From Chamaecyparis obtusa (taxonomy: Eukaryota > Streptophyta > Pinopsida > Cupressales > Cupressaceae): a stretch of 64,000 bases of DNA. The notes under the pieces are model-generated. The model searched no databases and was not told the DNA's origin. It saw only the letters and a list, made by a program, of their open reading frames with translations. Shown one piece after another: positions 24,181 to 34,912 of this stretch. The stretch spans positions 868,001-932,000 of the forward strand of contig BSBK01000881.1 in the NCBI GenBank assembly GCA_027943335.1, given 5' to 3'. Position numbers and translations under genes: made by a program. Positions within the stretch are counted from its first letter, which is position 1, and every line of letters begins with the position of its first letter.

Positions 24181-26280
24181 TATGCGTTCAGTGGCCCCAT
24201 TTTAAAGCTGCAGACAATATCAAAATCGATAGTGGGCGAAGTGGGGAGAACAGGAGTGTACTGTTAATGGACATCAATATTTAATAAAAAGATTTCGCTA
24301 GTTTAAATGTTTGTTATCACAATGTATGATTCATCGTCAAAATGTGAGTAGCAAATGATTTTTTCTCGTTTAGTGTTTGGAGTCATACTCAAAAATCCAT
24401 CACCCAAAAGAAAGTAACAAATGACAAAGTGTGTGAAGATATCTAAGCTAGGCTAAGCTGATATGGGTCCAGTGATCCCATTTTGAAGTTGCAGACAATA
24501 TCAAAATGCATTGTGGGCGAAGTGGAAAGAAAAATGCGTTGATGTGCATTAATATCTAATTGAAAAGATTTCACTGTGTTTGATTTTTGTTTCTTTAGGT
24601 TCAATTAACTTCATCCTCTCTGCAGTATAACATAATAAATAGTAATTAACTGCTTTTATATTTCTAGACTTAGTAATTACCGCAAAGACTTTTATTGTAG
24701 AATATTTGCGATTATACTCCAATTTCAATCACCCGAAATAAAGTAATAAATGACTAAATGTATGAAGATTGCTGAGTAAGACTGAAAGCTAATATATGTG
24801 AAGTGATCCTATTTTAAAATTACAGATAAAATCGAAATCAAATCATAATGGGCAAGGTGGAAAAAAGAAGAATGCATTAATGTATTCAATTAAGAAGATT
24901 TCATTTTTGTTTCTTTATATGATTCATCATAGAAATGCATTTTTTCTTTGTCAATGTTTGAGATCATATTTCAAATATATCACTGGAAAATAGCTATTTA
25001 GTATCTAAAGTACATCTAATGTCTATTATAAAATATTTATAGTGTATGAAAGATATTGATTACTTGGTTCATTTTAAGTGTTGTATAGACATTGTCTGAA
25101 AATTGTTAAGGCTGAGAGCTAGTATTTATCCAGTGATCCTATTTTAAAACTACATAAAATATCAAAATTGATAGAGGGAAAAGTGCAATAAAAACAAAAA
25201 TACATCAATAGACATTTATATTTGATTGAAAAGATTTGATTTTTGTTTTCTTGTATTGTCCATCATCTAAATAAGAGAAAACATATGATTTTTCTTGTAA
25301 TTATTTGATATCACAGTTAAAAATCTCTAATCCAAAAGTAACTAAAGAATCAAAATCAATATTGGATAAGTACATTAAAAAACCAAGAATACAATGGACA
25401 TGGGTATTTCACAAAAAAGATTTGATTTTTCTTTCATTATATAATTCATCATTAAGATGAGAGAAAAACATATGGTATTTGTCATTGCACTCCAAATTTC
25501 ATCACCCAAAAGAAAATAACAAATGACAGAATATCTGAAGACTGCTAATAAGACTGAGAGCTAATATATGTCTACTGATTCTATTTTAAAACTAGACAAT
25601 ATCAAAATCAAATCATAATGGACAAGGTGGAAAAAACAAGAATGTGTTAATGGACATCAATATTCAACTAAAAAGATTTCATTTTTGTTTTCTTATATGA
25701 TTCATCATGGAAATGAGAGAGAACATATTGATTTATTGGTACATTTTAAGTGCTGGATAGACATTGTCTGAGAACTACTATGACTGAGAACCAATATTCA
25801 TCCAGTGATCTTATTTTAAAGCGATATATAAAATGTCAAAATCGATCCTATTTTAAAGCTACTGAAAATATCAAAATCGAAAGTGAACAAAATGCAAGAA
25901 AACATGAATGCATCAATGGACATCAATATTTGATTTTTGTTATCTTATATGATTCATTATTCAGATAAGGCAAAACATATGATTTTCTTATAATTATTTG
26001 ATATCACACAAGAAATCTATCATCCAAAAGTAACAAAACTATCAGAATCGATAGTGCGGGAAGTGCAAAGGAACAATAACATAATGAACATCAGTATGAA
26101 CTGCAAAAGAAGAACACAGACGGACATCAAAATTTCAGTGAAAAGATTTGATTTTTCTTTCATTTTATAATTCATCGTTAAGATGAGAGAGAACATACTA
26201 TTTTTCTTGTACAATGTCCGAGATCCCTCATCCAAGAGAGAGTAACTAGAAAACAGATCAGAGTATGTGAGTATTCCTAA
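24180..26280. repeat. Degenerate tandem repeat field downstream of the permease gene
   Basis: A block beginning CAGTGATCCTATTTTAAA, then an ACAATATCAAAATCGAT stretch, AATGGACATCAATATT, AAAAGATTTGATTTTTG and GATTCATCAT, recurs in the same order. Starts lie near 24187, 24467, 24798, 25127, 25570 and 25798, with partial units near 25320 and 26037. Spacing varies from about 230 to 440 bp and copies differ at many positions, so it is an old array. It stops within about 30 bp of the permease stop codon, so its last units may lie in the gene's 3' UTR. Confidence 0.7.
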
Positions 26281-26306
26281 AGTCAAAATCCTCTCCCTAA
26301 ATTGCA

Positions 26307-28040
26307 TCAGACAAGATTGTTAAGGTGCAGAGAGGTGGAAGTGACCTTGCGGGACTCCTTCAAGTACTTGACAAGACAAGTGACAGCAAAAGCCGCCCAG
26401 TCCCATGCGTGGAGAACGAGGAAAGTCCCGATTCCAGCAATCAAGCCATAAGAGATGGAGTAAGTGAGGGGCATGAGCAGCATAGTAATAAAGGCGGGTA
26501 CGGCCTGGCGCATGTCGTCCCACTGAATGTCAGTAACGGCCTTCATCATCATAACGCCCACCAAAACCAGCGGAGGCCCGACTGCCCAGGGCGGAATGGC
26601 TGCGAGCAACGGAGTGAAGAAGAGCGCGAGGAAGAAATAGCAGCCCACCACGAGAGCAGTCACGCCCGTTCGTCCGCCTTCACGAATACCAGTGGAAGAC
26701 TCGATGAAAACAGCCACGGGGGAGCTCCCCAACGCAGAACCCACAACGATGGCTGCTCCGTCGCTCATGAAGGCAAAATACTGACCTTCAAACTCCCCCT
26801 TTTCGTCCATGAAACCTGCAAACCTGGCCATGGAGTGCAACGTGCCGGTGGTGTCGAGCAAATCCACGTACAGAAACGTGACCAGAGCGACCCAGACCTC
26901 GGATTTCCTGAACTCCGCGAAGCTGAACGCGCCTAAGGTTGTCTCGATTCGGTGCACGTCCACCACCTTTTTGAAATACTGGAACGACCGGTCGCCTTGT
27001 GGGGAGTCTGGGAAGTACGTGACTCCAGTGCCTCGGAGCCATGAGATGAGAGTAACGAACACGATGCCATAGATCATGGCGCCTTTTACGTTCTTGATCA
27101 GGCAGTAGCTTATGATCACAAAGCCCACCACGCCTAACCAGAAGGTTGGGCTCTCCATTCTGTGGCTCAGGCATAGGATATCGCCGGAGGCTGCGGCCCC
27201 GGGGAGGATGGTGAAGTTTGTTGTGGTTCCGATCGCGGGGGCGATTGGAACCACCCGGGCTTTGTATCGGGCAGGACAAGCGGCCAGCCCAAGCAAGGTC
27301 GAGGGGCTGAATCCGATGAGCCCTATGCCTTGATTGGCTTGGAGGCCAATGAAGGCAAGGAAGAGTCCGATACCGGCCGCGGCGGAGAGTCGGACTGGCT
27401 TTGGTATAAGCTTCCCAAGCTTGGCTCGGAGCCCCAACGCTGAGATCACCAAGAACAAACAACCTTCTAGAAACACCGCGGCGAGAGCTCCCTTGTAGGA
27501 CACCTTCCCGGAGCCATGGAACCCCACGACGTCATAGGCGAAATAGGCGTTGGCGCCCATGCCGGGTGCGAGTGCCAAAGGTAGGTTGGCAAACGCACCC
27601 ATGATGAAGCAACCCACCATGGAGGACACCACAGTTGCGACTATGAGATCCTTCCGGGTTCTCTCTAGACATTGCTCGTACCCCGGGTTGAGAGGTGGGA
27701 ACTTGCACTCCACCCCGGGGTTCACAAGCCTAAGCCCCCGGGTCTCATTCACACAGTCTCGAACCGAGACCTGAGGTACACTGCACACTTGTGTGCAATC
27801 TGCTACACTGCATGTTCCACCCGAGTCTGCCAAAATGCTTGCATTCACTGCCAGAATGTATGCCATGGTGAGGAATGTAGCTGTGCCTGCTCTCACTTCT
27901 TTTGTAAAGCAAGTCTTTCTCGCCTCCATTTTGAAGTACCTTCCTACAAAACTCTTGCTGATTCTGTCATTCATCTTGGCTTCCCCCTCAACCCATCTTC
28001 GCCCTAAGCTCTTAACAAACTCAAAGAAGTATAAACCCAT
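26307..28040 (-). CDS. AZG1-like: AZG-type adenine/guanine permease (AZG1-like, NCS2/AzgA family)
   Basis: An intact 577-residue frame without introns, close to the length I recall for Arabidopsis AZG1 (about 580). The family imports adenine and guanine with protons and, in Arabidopsis, also moves cytokinins; members sit in the plasma membrane or ER. Conserved stretches include [16 protein letters not shown] (51-66), [16 protein letters not shown] (154-169), [10 protein letters not shown] (391-400) and [14 protein letters not shown] (446-459). About 12 to 14 hydrophobic segments are visible. A Cys-containing loop at 73-124 is the usual extracytoplasmic insertion of plant AZGs. The first ATG has A at -3 and G at +4 and gives the expected N-terminal length; Met23 is an alternative. 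The stop is TGA at 26309-26307. The frame is clearly GC-richer than its flanks. Substrate is inferred from the family. Confidence 0.95.
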   Translation of the reverse strand: MGLYFFEFVKSLGRRWVEGEAKMNDRISKSFVGRYFKMEARKTCFTKEVRAGTATFLTMAYILAVNASILADSGGTCSVADCTQVCSVPQVSVRDCVNETRGLRLVNPGVECKFPPLNPGYEQCLERTRKDLIVATVVSSMVGCFIMGAFANLPLALAPGMGANAYFAYDVVGFHGSGKVSYKGALAAVFLEGCLFLVISALGLRAKLGKLIPKPVRLSAAAGIGLFLAFIGLQANQGIGLIGFSPSTLLGLAACPARYKARVVPIAPAIGTTTNFTILPGAAASGDILCLSHRMESPTFWLGVVGFVIISYCLIKNVKGAMIYGIVFVTLISWLRGTGVTYFPDSPQGDRSFQYFKKVVDVHRIETTLGAFSFAEFRKSEVWVALVTFLYVDLLDTTGTLHSMARFAGFMDEKGEFEGQYFAFMSDGAAIVVGSALGSSPVAVFIESSTGIREGGRTGVTALVVGCYFFLALFFTPLLAAIPPWAVGPPLVLVGVMMMKAVTDIQWDDMRQAVPAFITMLLMPLTYSISYGLIAGIGTFLVLHAWDWAAFAVTCLVKYLKESRKVTSTSLHLNNLV

Positions 28041-28138
28041 ATTCCTACTATTCTAAGCTAAGCTTATGGAGTCTCAGAACTCAAAACCAGTTGCAGACAG
28101 AGAAGTAAATTGCATCGGATGCTGCTGCTGCTTCTTTG

Positions 28139-28146
28139 CTTATATA
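28139..28146 (-). promoter_or_regulatory. TATA box of the permease gene
   Basis: TATATAAG on the minus strand, 99 nt upstream of the ATG at 28040. This would give a 5' UTR of roughly 65-75 nt, which includes a short GCA-repeat stretch (28120-28132). Confidence 0.6.
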
Positions 28147-28199
28147 ATCTCGAGCCCAGTTTGTGCTGCTACCACTTGCAGGCTTTCAAGTTTTTAAAA

Positions 28200-30591
28200 T
28201 ACAAAGATCCCTCCATGGAATGAATTTAGTAGTCCCAGGTATCGGATAATGTGAAGGAATTTTTCCTTTTAACTTTTTCTTCACTAGAGGACTGCCTCTT
28301 TCTTCAAAAGATGTGTTTAAAGTGTTTTTAAGCTCTCCTTTTCTATCCTTTTGTTTGTTCTAGAGCCCAATGCACTGCTCATGTTTTGTTTATTTATAAT
28401 AGATTTGCAATCATTCTGTCCAGATGCTACAAAATATATCGCCATATATAATAAAAAAAAACTAGGACTCAATTCCAAGTAGCATCCACTTTTGTTTTTG
28501 TCAAATTCAATGTTAATCATATAATAAAGATGCGGTCCCATTAACTAATGATAAGGATGCAGGCCCAAGGTGGGGGTGCTTTGTGTCCAAAATTCTTATT
28601 CTCAAGATAATTTTATAGGATTGGAAAAAAATTAGGAATAATTTTATTCTTTATTGGTAAATGGGGTTTTACATATATATAAAACTTATATATATTCCTG
28701 TTGCTTTGGAAAAAAGTTAAATAAATTTAATTTTGACACTTTTCTTCTTTAGTGAATATTCATTTGCTTATTGTACTTGTACATGTATCAAATTCTTATT
28801 CTCAAAATAGTTCTACAGAATTGAAAAAATCATAAGAATAGTTTTTCATTCTTTATTTTTAAATAGGTTTTTTGAAAAAATCATAGGAATAGTTTTTCAT
28901 TCTTTATTTTTAAATAGGATTTTACATATATAATCTATGTGTTGAAATATTGAGTAATTTATCTCATATTGAATGAGAAGAATTGTTGTCTTTCATGGAT
29001 GAAAAAGAGGATTTTTAAAATACATTTTGATTAACATAATCAAATTGCACAAAGTTTGCATATTAGAAGATTGTAATGGAAAACTTATATATAATGAGGT
29101 AATTATAATGCATTCATTATCTATGAACAATTGATCAATCCATCTAATCAAGAAATGAAGTGTTGAGTGTTGTAACATTGTAGGTAGTTTCATAAGATTT
29201 TGCATTTGATATTTTATTTTATTTTTTAATATAGTGTTAGTGCTCTTGTAGTGCCCTCCCCATTTGCTTTCTGCATTATGTTCTTCTGGGTCTGGATATT
29301 TGTATGCCCAACTTGGGTTTGGATGTTGCCATGTTGCTTTTTGTGATTATATGTTCTTATTGTATGTTGGATGGATATATGAATCTATGATGTTTGACCA
29401 AGTGGACTGTGTTGTATTGGTTCCTCCTTGGTGATCTAGACTATGCTATAGCAATAACATGTTGTTTTCTTTGATTTGAGATAGACTCAGTGTACGATTA
29501 AACTGAGACTATTTGCATATCATTCTCTTGTATGCATTTTCAATGATTTCATGTGTATTATGATGCAATATCTATTAATCAATGTATTTTGGTGCCATGC
29601 ACTCAATGTGTTATGTTATGTTGTTTACATGTTGCAAGTAACTCATTCTTGGGATTTATTGTATGTTTGTTAATAATAATTAAATGATATATATTTTTAT
29701 TTGATGATCAAGCGATGAGATTCTATGTTAACTTTTGGTGAATAAGTAATGTTAGAGATTAGTTAAAGATTTCAATGATATATTGTATTATTTTCAATGG
29801 TGTTTGATAGGTTAATATTATAGCTTAGAAGGGATTAAGTTGTGATGCTTTAAATGATGATTATTGATAATTAATACCATTTAACAATAGTTAATGATGT
29901 TGATCAAATTAGATAGATGTTGATTAATGGTTAGATAGAGTGATGTCGTAACATTCGTAGAATGATTATGTCGTTAGAGTTCCCTTTCAATAATTGATGC
30001 TATTTTATGATGTATATATGCTTTGGCTATTTATAGATATGATCAAGTATAATGATCTGGTATACTTGACATGTGGCATTTGAGTGATGACAAGTACTAG
30101 GCATCAAATCCACCTAGATCTACATGTCTGAGTGTGCCTATAATAACCGTGATGGTGGTTAAATTTAGAGATAATCATATGGCCAACCTTGTCTTAAATC
30201 CCAATCATTGTTCCTACTCTTGGATGAAAATCATCCATCACATATGCCTACTTATCGATTGTCATGTGACAACATTCAACTATCTATGTGTGGGTTAACA
30301 TTTGCATCCTTTTATTGACAGTAGTTTTTGGTCAATGCATAGGGATGGAAATGTGTAAAACCAAAGAACCCAAGACTTAGTCTTGTGATTAAATCATGAT
30401 ATCCAAATGTTGGATGCTAATGCATCCCCCGTGACTCTTCTTTCACCACAATGGTGTTGGTTACATTGTCAAGGACACTCTGAATTAACCTGTGAGGTGT
30501 GCCTGGCCACTATTGTTGATTTACTCCCCTCCCTAATGGAGGGAAACCAAATGGAATAAATATCGACTAAGGGGCTAAGTTAACCCCCAAC
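28200..30591. other. AT-rich spacer, no gene recognised
   Basis: No frame shows a known family. A local duplication is visible: 28587-28684 resembles 28789-28930, and within the latter a 45-bp unit (GAAAAAATCATARGAATAG start) is repeated at 28823-28867 and 28874-28918 with one mismatch. The part from about 29230 to 30590 may include LTR or protease-region remnants of the gypsy element that becomes readable at 30592, but I cannot show it. Confidence 0.45.
28823..28918. repeat. Tandem 45-bp direct repeat
   Basis: Two copies with a 51-bp period, one mismatch apart, in AT-rich DNA upstream of the permease promoter. Confidence 0.8.
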
Positions 30592-31136
30592 AATAAAAAC
30601 TAAGGAACCAATTCCTGAGGAACTGTTACAGGTTTCCCCTCCTAAAACTAATTTAGAGCCTTTGGTTACAGCCCTTGAAACACCTATACTTGTGATCGGC
30701 CCCTCTAATGAGAACCCCCCCAACAATGAGAAATAGACTCTGAAATTTGACACATCAAGGTTTAAACAAGGAAATGGGGCATGTATTGAATTAATAAACC
30801 CCCGAGGAAAGTCTTTCCTTACTTCCCGTCAACTCCAATTCACATGCACCAAAAAATTAACTGAATGCGAGGCCTTAGTACTAGGCCTCTTATTCGCCCT
30901 TAGGAAAGGATTCACCCACCTAAGGGCTTTGGGGGACTCAGAATTTATTGTAAAAATTTTTTTGATGATGTACACATGCCATGACAAATGACTAGTAGCT
31001 TACCAGAATAGGATGTGGAGCTTAATAGAATATTTTGATGCCTTCAATGTCAAACTAATCACTCAAAAGTGTAATTATGTTATTGATGCCCTAGTGGTAG
31101 CTACCAACACCTTAGAACCCATGGCAGGTTCATAGA
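30592..31136 (+). pseudogene. Additional (archaeal-type) RNase H domain upstream of RT
   Basis: One frame reads TLKFDTSRFKQGNGACIELI, a LTECEALVLGLLFAL stretch, LRALGDSEFIVKI and, later, NYVIDALVVATNTLEP. This is the pattern of the extra RNase H of plant Tat elements, with acidic residues in FD, CEAL, GDSE and DAL as in the active site (the usual AEYEAL is altered to TECEAL). TAG and TGA stops interrupt it. It lies before RT, not after it, as in the neighbouring element at 47.9-48.3 kb. Confidence 0.75.
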
Positions 31137-32290
31137 TCTAGAGGTTTTTTGGTTGAACTAGCTCTAACTCTAGCAGTCCCAGATAATGTTACCCATTTCC
31201 AAGTCTTTGAGGATGACAAGCACATCCTCGCCTTTTTGGCCAATATGGGTTCCTTCGAAGATCAGGTGATGGAGGAAGAAGAACATGATGACAAGGGACA
31301 ACATGAAGAGGATGGTATCATCAACCTCCCTACCAAAACCATCTGCAAGGCAATGGTCACCCTAAAAAGGATTTTTACTTGGATCCTTGGGTTAAAGATA
31401 AGCTTCTTCCACCCTCAAATGGGGGAAAGTATGAAAAGTTCAATATCAGCTAGGAGGGAGAGGAAGAATATGTCTTCATAGGTACCTCATGTTCCCCTGA
31501 AGAGAATGGTAAGATCCTCAAAGTCCTAAAAGAATATATCGATGTTATAGCATGGGGATATGAGGATCTCAAGACCTATGATAATTTCTTCATGACCCAT
31601 ACCATTCCACTCAAACCAGATGCCAAGCCTTTTAAGAAAAAGTAGAGACCTATGAACCCCCTGATTGAACCTCTAATCTTCTAGGAGGGGCAAAAATTGC
31701 TATATACTGTAAGGATTATCTTCCCAATCGAGCATGCCACCTAGATGGCTAACCTAGTTCCAATCTAAAAAAAGGTGGTGAGATAAGACTATGAGTAGAT
31801 TTCTAGAATCTGAATAAGGCTTTAGATAATGAAAACCATGAGCTCTACCATCACTTAATGAGGTGCTTCAAATTGTGAATGGATCTCAAATGATGTCCTT
31901 TTTGGATGGCTACTCTAGATACAATCAAATCATGGTAAAATATGAGGACTAGATTAAAATAACCTTCACCACCAAGTGGAGCATGTTTTCCTACTAGAGG
32001 ATGTCATTCAATCTCATCAATTTTGGTGTCATATTTCAAAGGGCCATAAAAAATGCCTTTAAGGAGCTCGTTAACAAGTACATCATCATCTATATGGATG
32101 ATTTGATAGTTTTCTCTCGAGAAAGTAATGATTACTCCACCCATCTGATAAAGGTCTTCGAGAGAAGCCAAAGGTTCCACATTTCCCTTAAACCCAAGAA
32201 GTGCATATTCAGGGTCATAGAAGGAAATTTACTCATTCATATCATTTCCAAGGAGAGAATATCCATATACCTTGATTGAGTATAAGCACT
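31137..32290 (+). pseudogene. Linker and reverse transcriptase of Tat-like element
   Basis: The linker (31149-31290) carries VPDNVTHFQVFEDDKHIL and FLANMGSFED, echoed in the second element at 48380-48470. RT begins around 31495 with EYIDVIAWGYEDLKTYD and IPLKPDAKPFKKK, becomes unreadable for about 300 bp, and returns at 32001-32279 with SFNLINFGVIFQRAI, IIYMDDLIVFS and LKPKKCIF. The YMDD catalytic motif is intact. Frames are broken by several stops. Confidence 0.8.
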
Positions 32291-33299
32291 CCTTAAGTTG
32301 AAAATGTTCAATAGAAGAAAGGAAATGAAGTCTTTCTTTGGGGAAGATTAACTTTGTCTGGAGATTCATCACTAGATTCAGTGAAGTGGTGAAACCCTTG
32401 AATAAGATGATAAAAAAGGATGCCAAAATAGAGTGGAGCTAGGAAGCCAAGGACACCTTTGTCCAAATTAAAAAATCTATAGTGGAAGATCTGGTACATG
32501 CTAGCCTAGACTATACCCTTCCCTTCCACATATACTTCTTTGCTTCCTTGCATTCTGCTACTACAGTTTTAACCTATATAAAAGATAGGGATGAGAATCC
32601 CATTTATTTCAAGAGTTCCCCCTTTAAGAACCTAGAGATCTGATACTCCTCTCTAGAAAAGTAAGATTTTTCCCTAGTCAGGGTAGTCAAAAAGTTTAGA
32701 CACTACATCTTGAGGAGTAAGGTATATGCTAGCATTCTTGACCAAGCCATCAAATCCTTACTGCTCCAAAGTGAATTGGAAGAACGCCGAGAGAAATAGA
32801 TGGTTAGTCTCCAAGAATTCAACCTTGAAATGTAACCCATGAGGCTAGTCAAAGGATAAGACCTTTCTAGTCTATAGATGAAACTGGTCCACAAATCAAG
32901 TGTCAAAGGTATATAGTTGAGTCCTTCACCCAAGATCTATGCTACACTAACTTGATCTACCTATTGCTCAAAAAAAAGTGCCTAAAAGGACTCACCCCTG
33001 CCAATGCCACGCTCTTAGGCTTAAGAGTGTGCATTTCATGATAAAGGATGGAGATCTGTTATAACGTAACTACAAAGGCATATACCTTATGTTCCTAGAC
33101 TATAAGCAAGGAAAAAAGATGGTAGGAGAGTTTCATGGATAGTTCAAAACTGGGCATGGCCTTGCTGATGTCACTATGCACCAAATCCTCAAGGTCAGTT
33201 ACTATAGGCCCTAGATATTTAAAGATGTCCATGATGATATTAGGCATTAACACACTTTCCAAACCATTGCTTTGGGAGAGTAGAACCCTTAAATGCCCC
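32291..33299 (+). pseudogene. RNase H and truncated integrase of Tat-like element
   Basis: The first part reads MKSFFGKINFVWRFITRFSE, IKKDAKIEWS and FHIYFFASLHSATTVL, the connection and RNase H region that follows gypsy RT. Around 33177-33299 HQILKVSYYRP, IFKDVHDDIRH and HTFQTIALGE match the second half of an integrase H2C2 finger. The frame then stops abruptly at 33299/33300, in the middle of integrase, where the next element's LTR starts. Confidence 0.65.
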
Positions 33300-33655
33300 T
33301 GTTAGCACTCCTTATTTTTTAGAGCACAAGACTGTGTTTTGATTTTTGTATAATTCAACAAAGGGGTTTTTGTTGTTTGGTTATGGCTATCCTTTTAGTT
33401 TTTTCATCATCCATGTCCTGAGTTTGCAAAGGAACAATTTCATTTTATTCCAAAAACCCTATGTGCAGTCTTGTTGTTCAAACCCTAAGCATTTGTTATA
33501 AAAATAAGCCCTAGGTCATGGTTACAAATTCTAATTGTTTGTTACTTTTTCCAACCTCTTAAGCTTTTCATTAGGCACATGTCTTAAGTCATTTTCAGGT
33601 GGGGCCAAATCTTTTAAGTTGTTTTACCTAAAAGGACCCTTTAATATTTCCTAAG

Positions 33656-33662
33656 TATAAAG
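33656..33662 (+). promoter_or_regulatory. Candidate TATA box in LTR
   Basis: TATAAAG followed by CCCCGACG, conserved in the right copy at 51936-51942. If used, transcription would start near 33690 and all hairpins downstream would be in the RNA leader. Confidence 0.4.
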
Positions 33663-33751
33663 CCCCGACGACCTTTTAGTTTTTCCTAAAGTCCTTAATG
33701 TTATTTTCCTTAAGCCCCAACAATTTATCAAACTTGTTAAAACCTTTTTTG

Positions 33752-34430
33752 ATCTAATAGTGTGCGTGATCCCGCAATGAAAAGATGATTAAAGATTACT
33801 GATCGCGGGATCACGCCAACCATTAGATGCTTCAATAAGTAAAGCTCAAAGTAAGTGGGGCCAACATTTTTAGGTTTTCTATCTACCGTCTGATCAAATA
33901 AATCTAACGATACATATTTACTGGGCCCAATTGTGAATGAATTAAGATACCATCAAATATATTTTAATCTAATGATCGACGTAATGTCTCAATGAAAAGA
34001 TGATTGTAGATTATTGATCGTGGAATTGTGTCAACCGTTAGATCTTCTAGTCAGCAAAGGATGACATCAGTGGGGCTAGGGGATAAGGTTTTTTGTAAAG
34101 GTTTTGGCAAGTCCCTTTTCATCGGACAGTTGTTGTAATGCCTTAATGAAAAGATGAAGGGAGATTAGTGATTGCAGGATCACGCGTGTCATCTGATCAT
34201 CCATGTTAATATAAAGTAGACCGGTGGGGTCCAAATAAAGTGAAACAAAGACAATCATTGGATGATCTTGATCCATCGATGATAGTAGAACCTAAGAAGT
34301 AAGTGGATCTGAGAGGAAACATATTTTGATCACTGTCATATTTTTTTTATCTAAGTACGAAGGGTGTGAAGCCTCAATGCAAAGTTGATCGATAAATATT
34401 GATCAAGGGATTACGACAACCATCTAATAT
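33752..34430. repeat. Four-unit palindromic repeat array in LTR
   Basis: Units at 33752-33828, 33967-34043, about 34124-34198 and about 34350-34430 share a layout: ATCTAAT-type outer arm, inner GTGATCCC-type arm, a loop with AATGAAAAGATGA, and the complementary arms ending CAACC(A/G)TTAGAT. Unit 1 is best: a perfect 12-bp stem GCGTGATCCCGC / GCGGGATCACGC (33764-33775 / 33805-33816) extended by outer arms to 24 bp with three mismatches. The four units recur in the right copy at about 52027-52113, 52247-52323, 52400-52485 and 52635-52710. There many stem CpG sites have decayed to TpG or CpA. Confidence 0.75.
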
Positions 34431-34912
34431 GTTTTAAGTGAAGATCGATGGTTTTGTTAGGCCATTTTTCTAGTCATTGCAAAATCCCAGGAAAATGGCC
34501 TTTTCCTTGCAGTCTTTGTTTTGTGGTCTCTACCCGGCTTGCAGTCTCAGTTTTAACTTGCAAAGATGATCTGTGTGTGTTTCATGTTGTATGCTCTTGG
34601 CCCCGTGCTCTTTAGTGTGTCACCCTGCTCCAGCCCAGACCGCATCCTCTTAAATCGCAAAACCCAGAAAAGTTTTTCAAGTCCTAAGGTCCGCAGGAAG
34701 CATTGTTGAATTTCTGCCATAGTGTCGAAAACCCACAATGTTTTCAAAAACTTGTGATGTTTTCGGCTTCCCTGCTATATTTCGGTCTGTCGATATTCCT
34801 GTGTGTTAACCCTATGTGTTTTTGTCCCCACACTTCTATCCTGATTGTGGTGTTTTCTCTAACTGCGCAAGTCCGATGTGGATGGTGGGTCTGGGCTCTT
34901 CTTGATTGGCTA

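Larger units (their letters stand above)
30592..33299 (+). mobile_element. Tat-like Ty3/gypsy element, 3' half of pol, decayed
   Basis: Readable in order on the plus strand: extra RNase H (30740-31130), a linker with PDNVTHFQVFEDDKHIL, RT (about 31495-32290), RNase H (about 32320-32720) and the start of the integrase zinc finger (about 33177-33299). At 33300 the integrase reading is broken by sequence starting TGTTAGCACTCC, the start of the next element. Its 5' part is not readable upstream of 30592. Stops are frequent throughout. Confidence 0.8.

Noticed and set aside
24180..26280. CRISPR-like array
   Set aside because: Units are hundreds of bases long, degenerate and AT-rich with no short exact repeat-spacer pattern; the genome is a plant's.
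26325..28056. Several long open frames opposite or out of frame with the permease (for example 203 aa plus strand, 224 aa minus strand)
   Set aside because: They overlap the intact AZG-type frame, have no family resemblance and result from its high GC content.
28795..28930. MITE insertion
   Set aside because: The repeats are direct, not inverted, with no target duplication; a local tandem duplication fits better.
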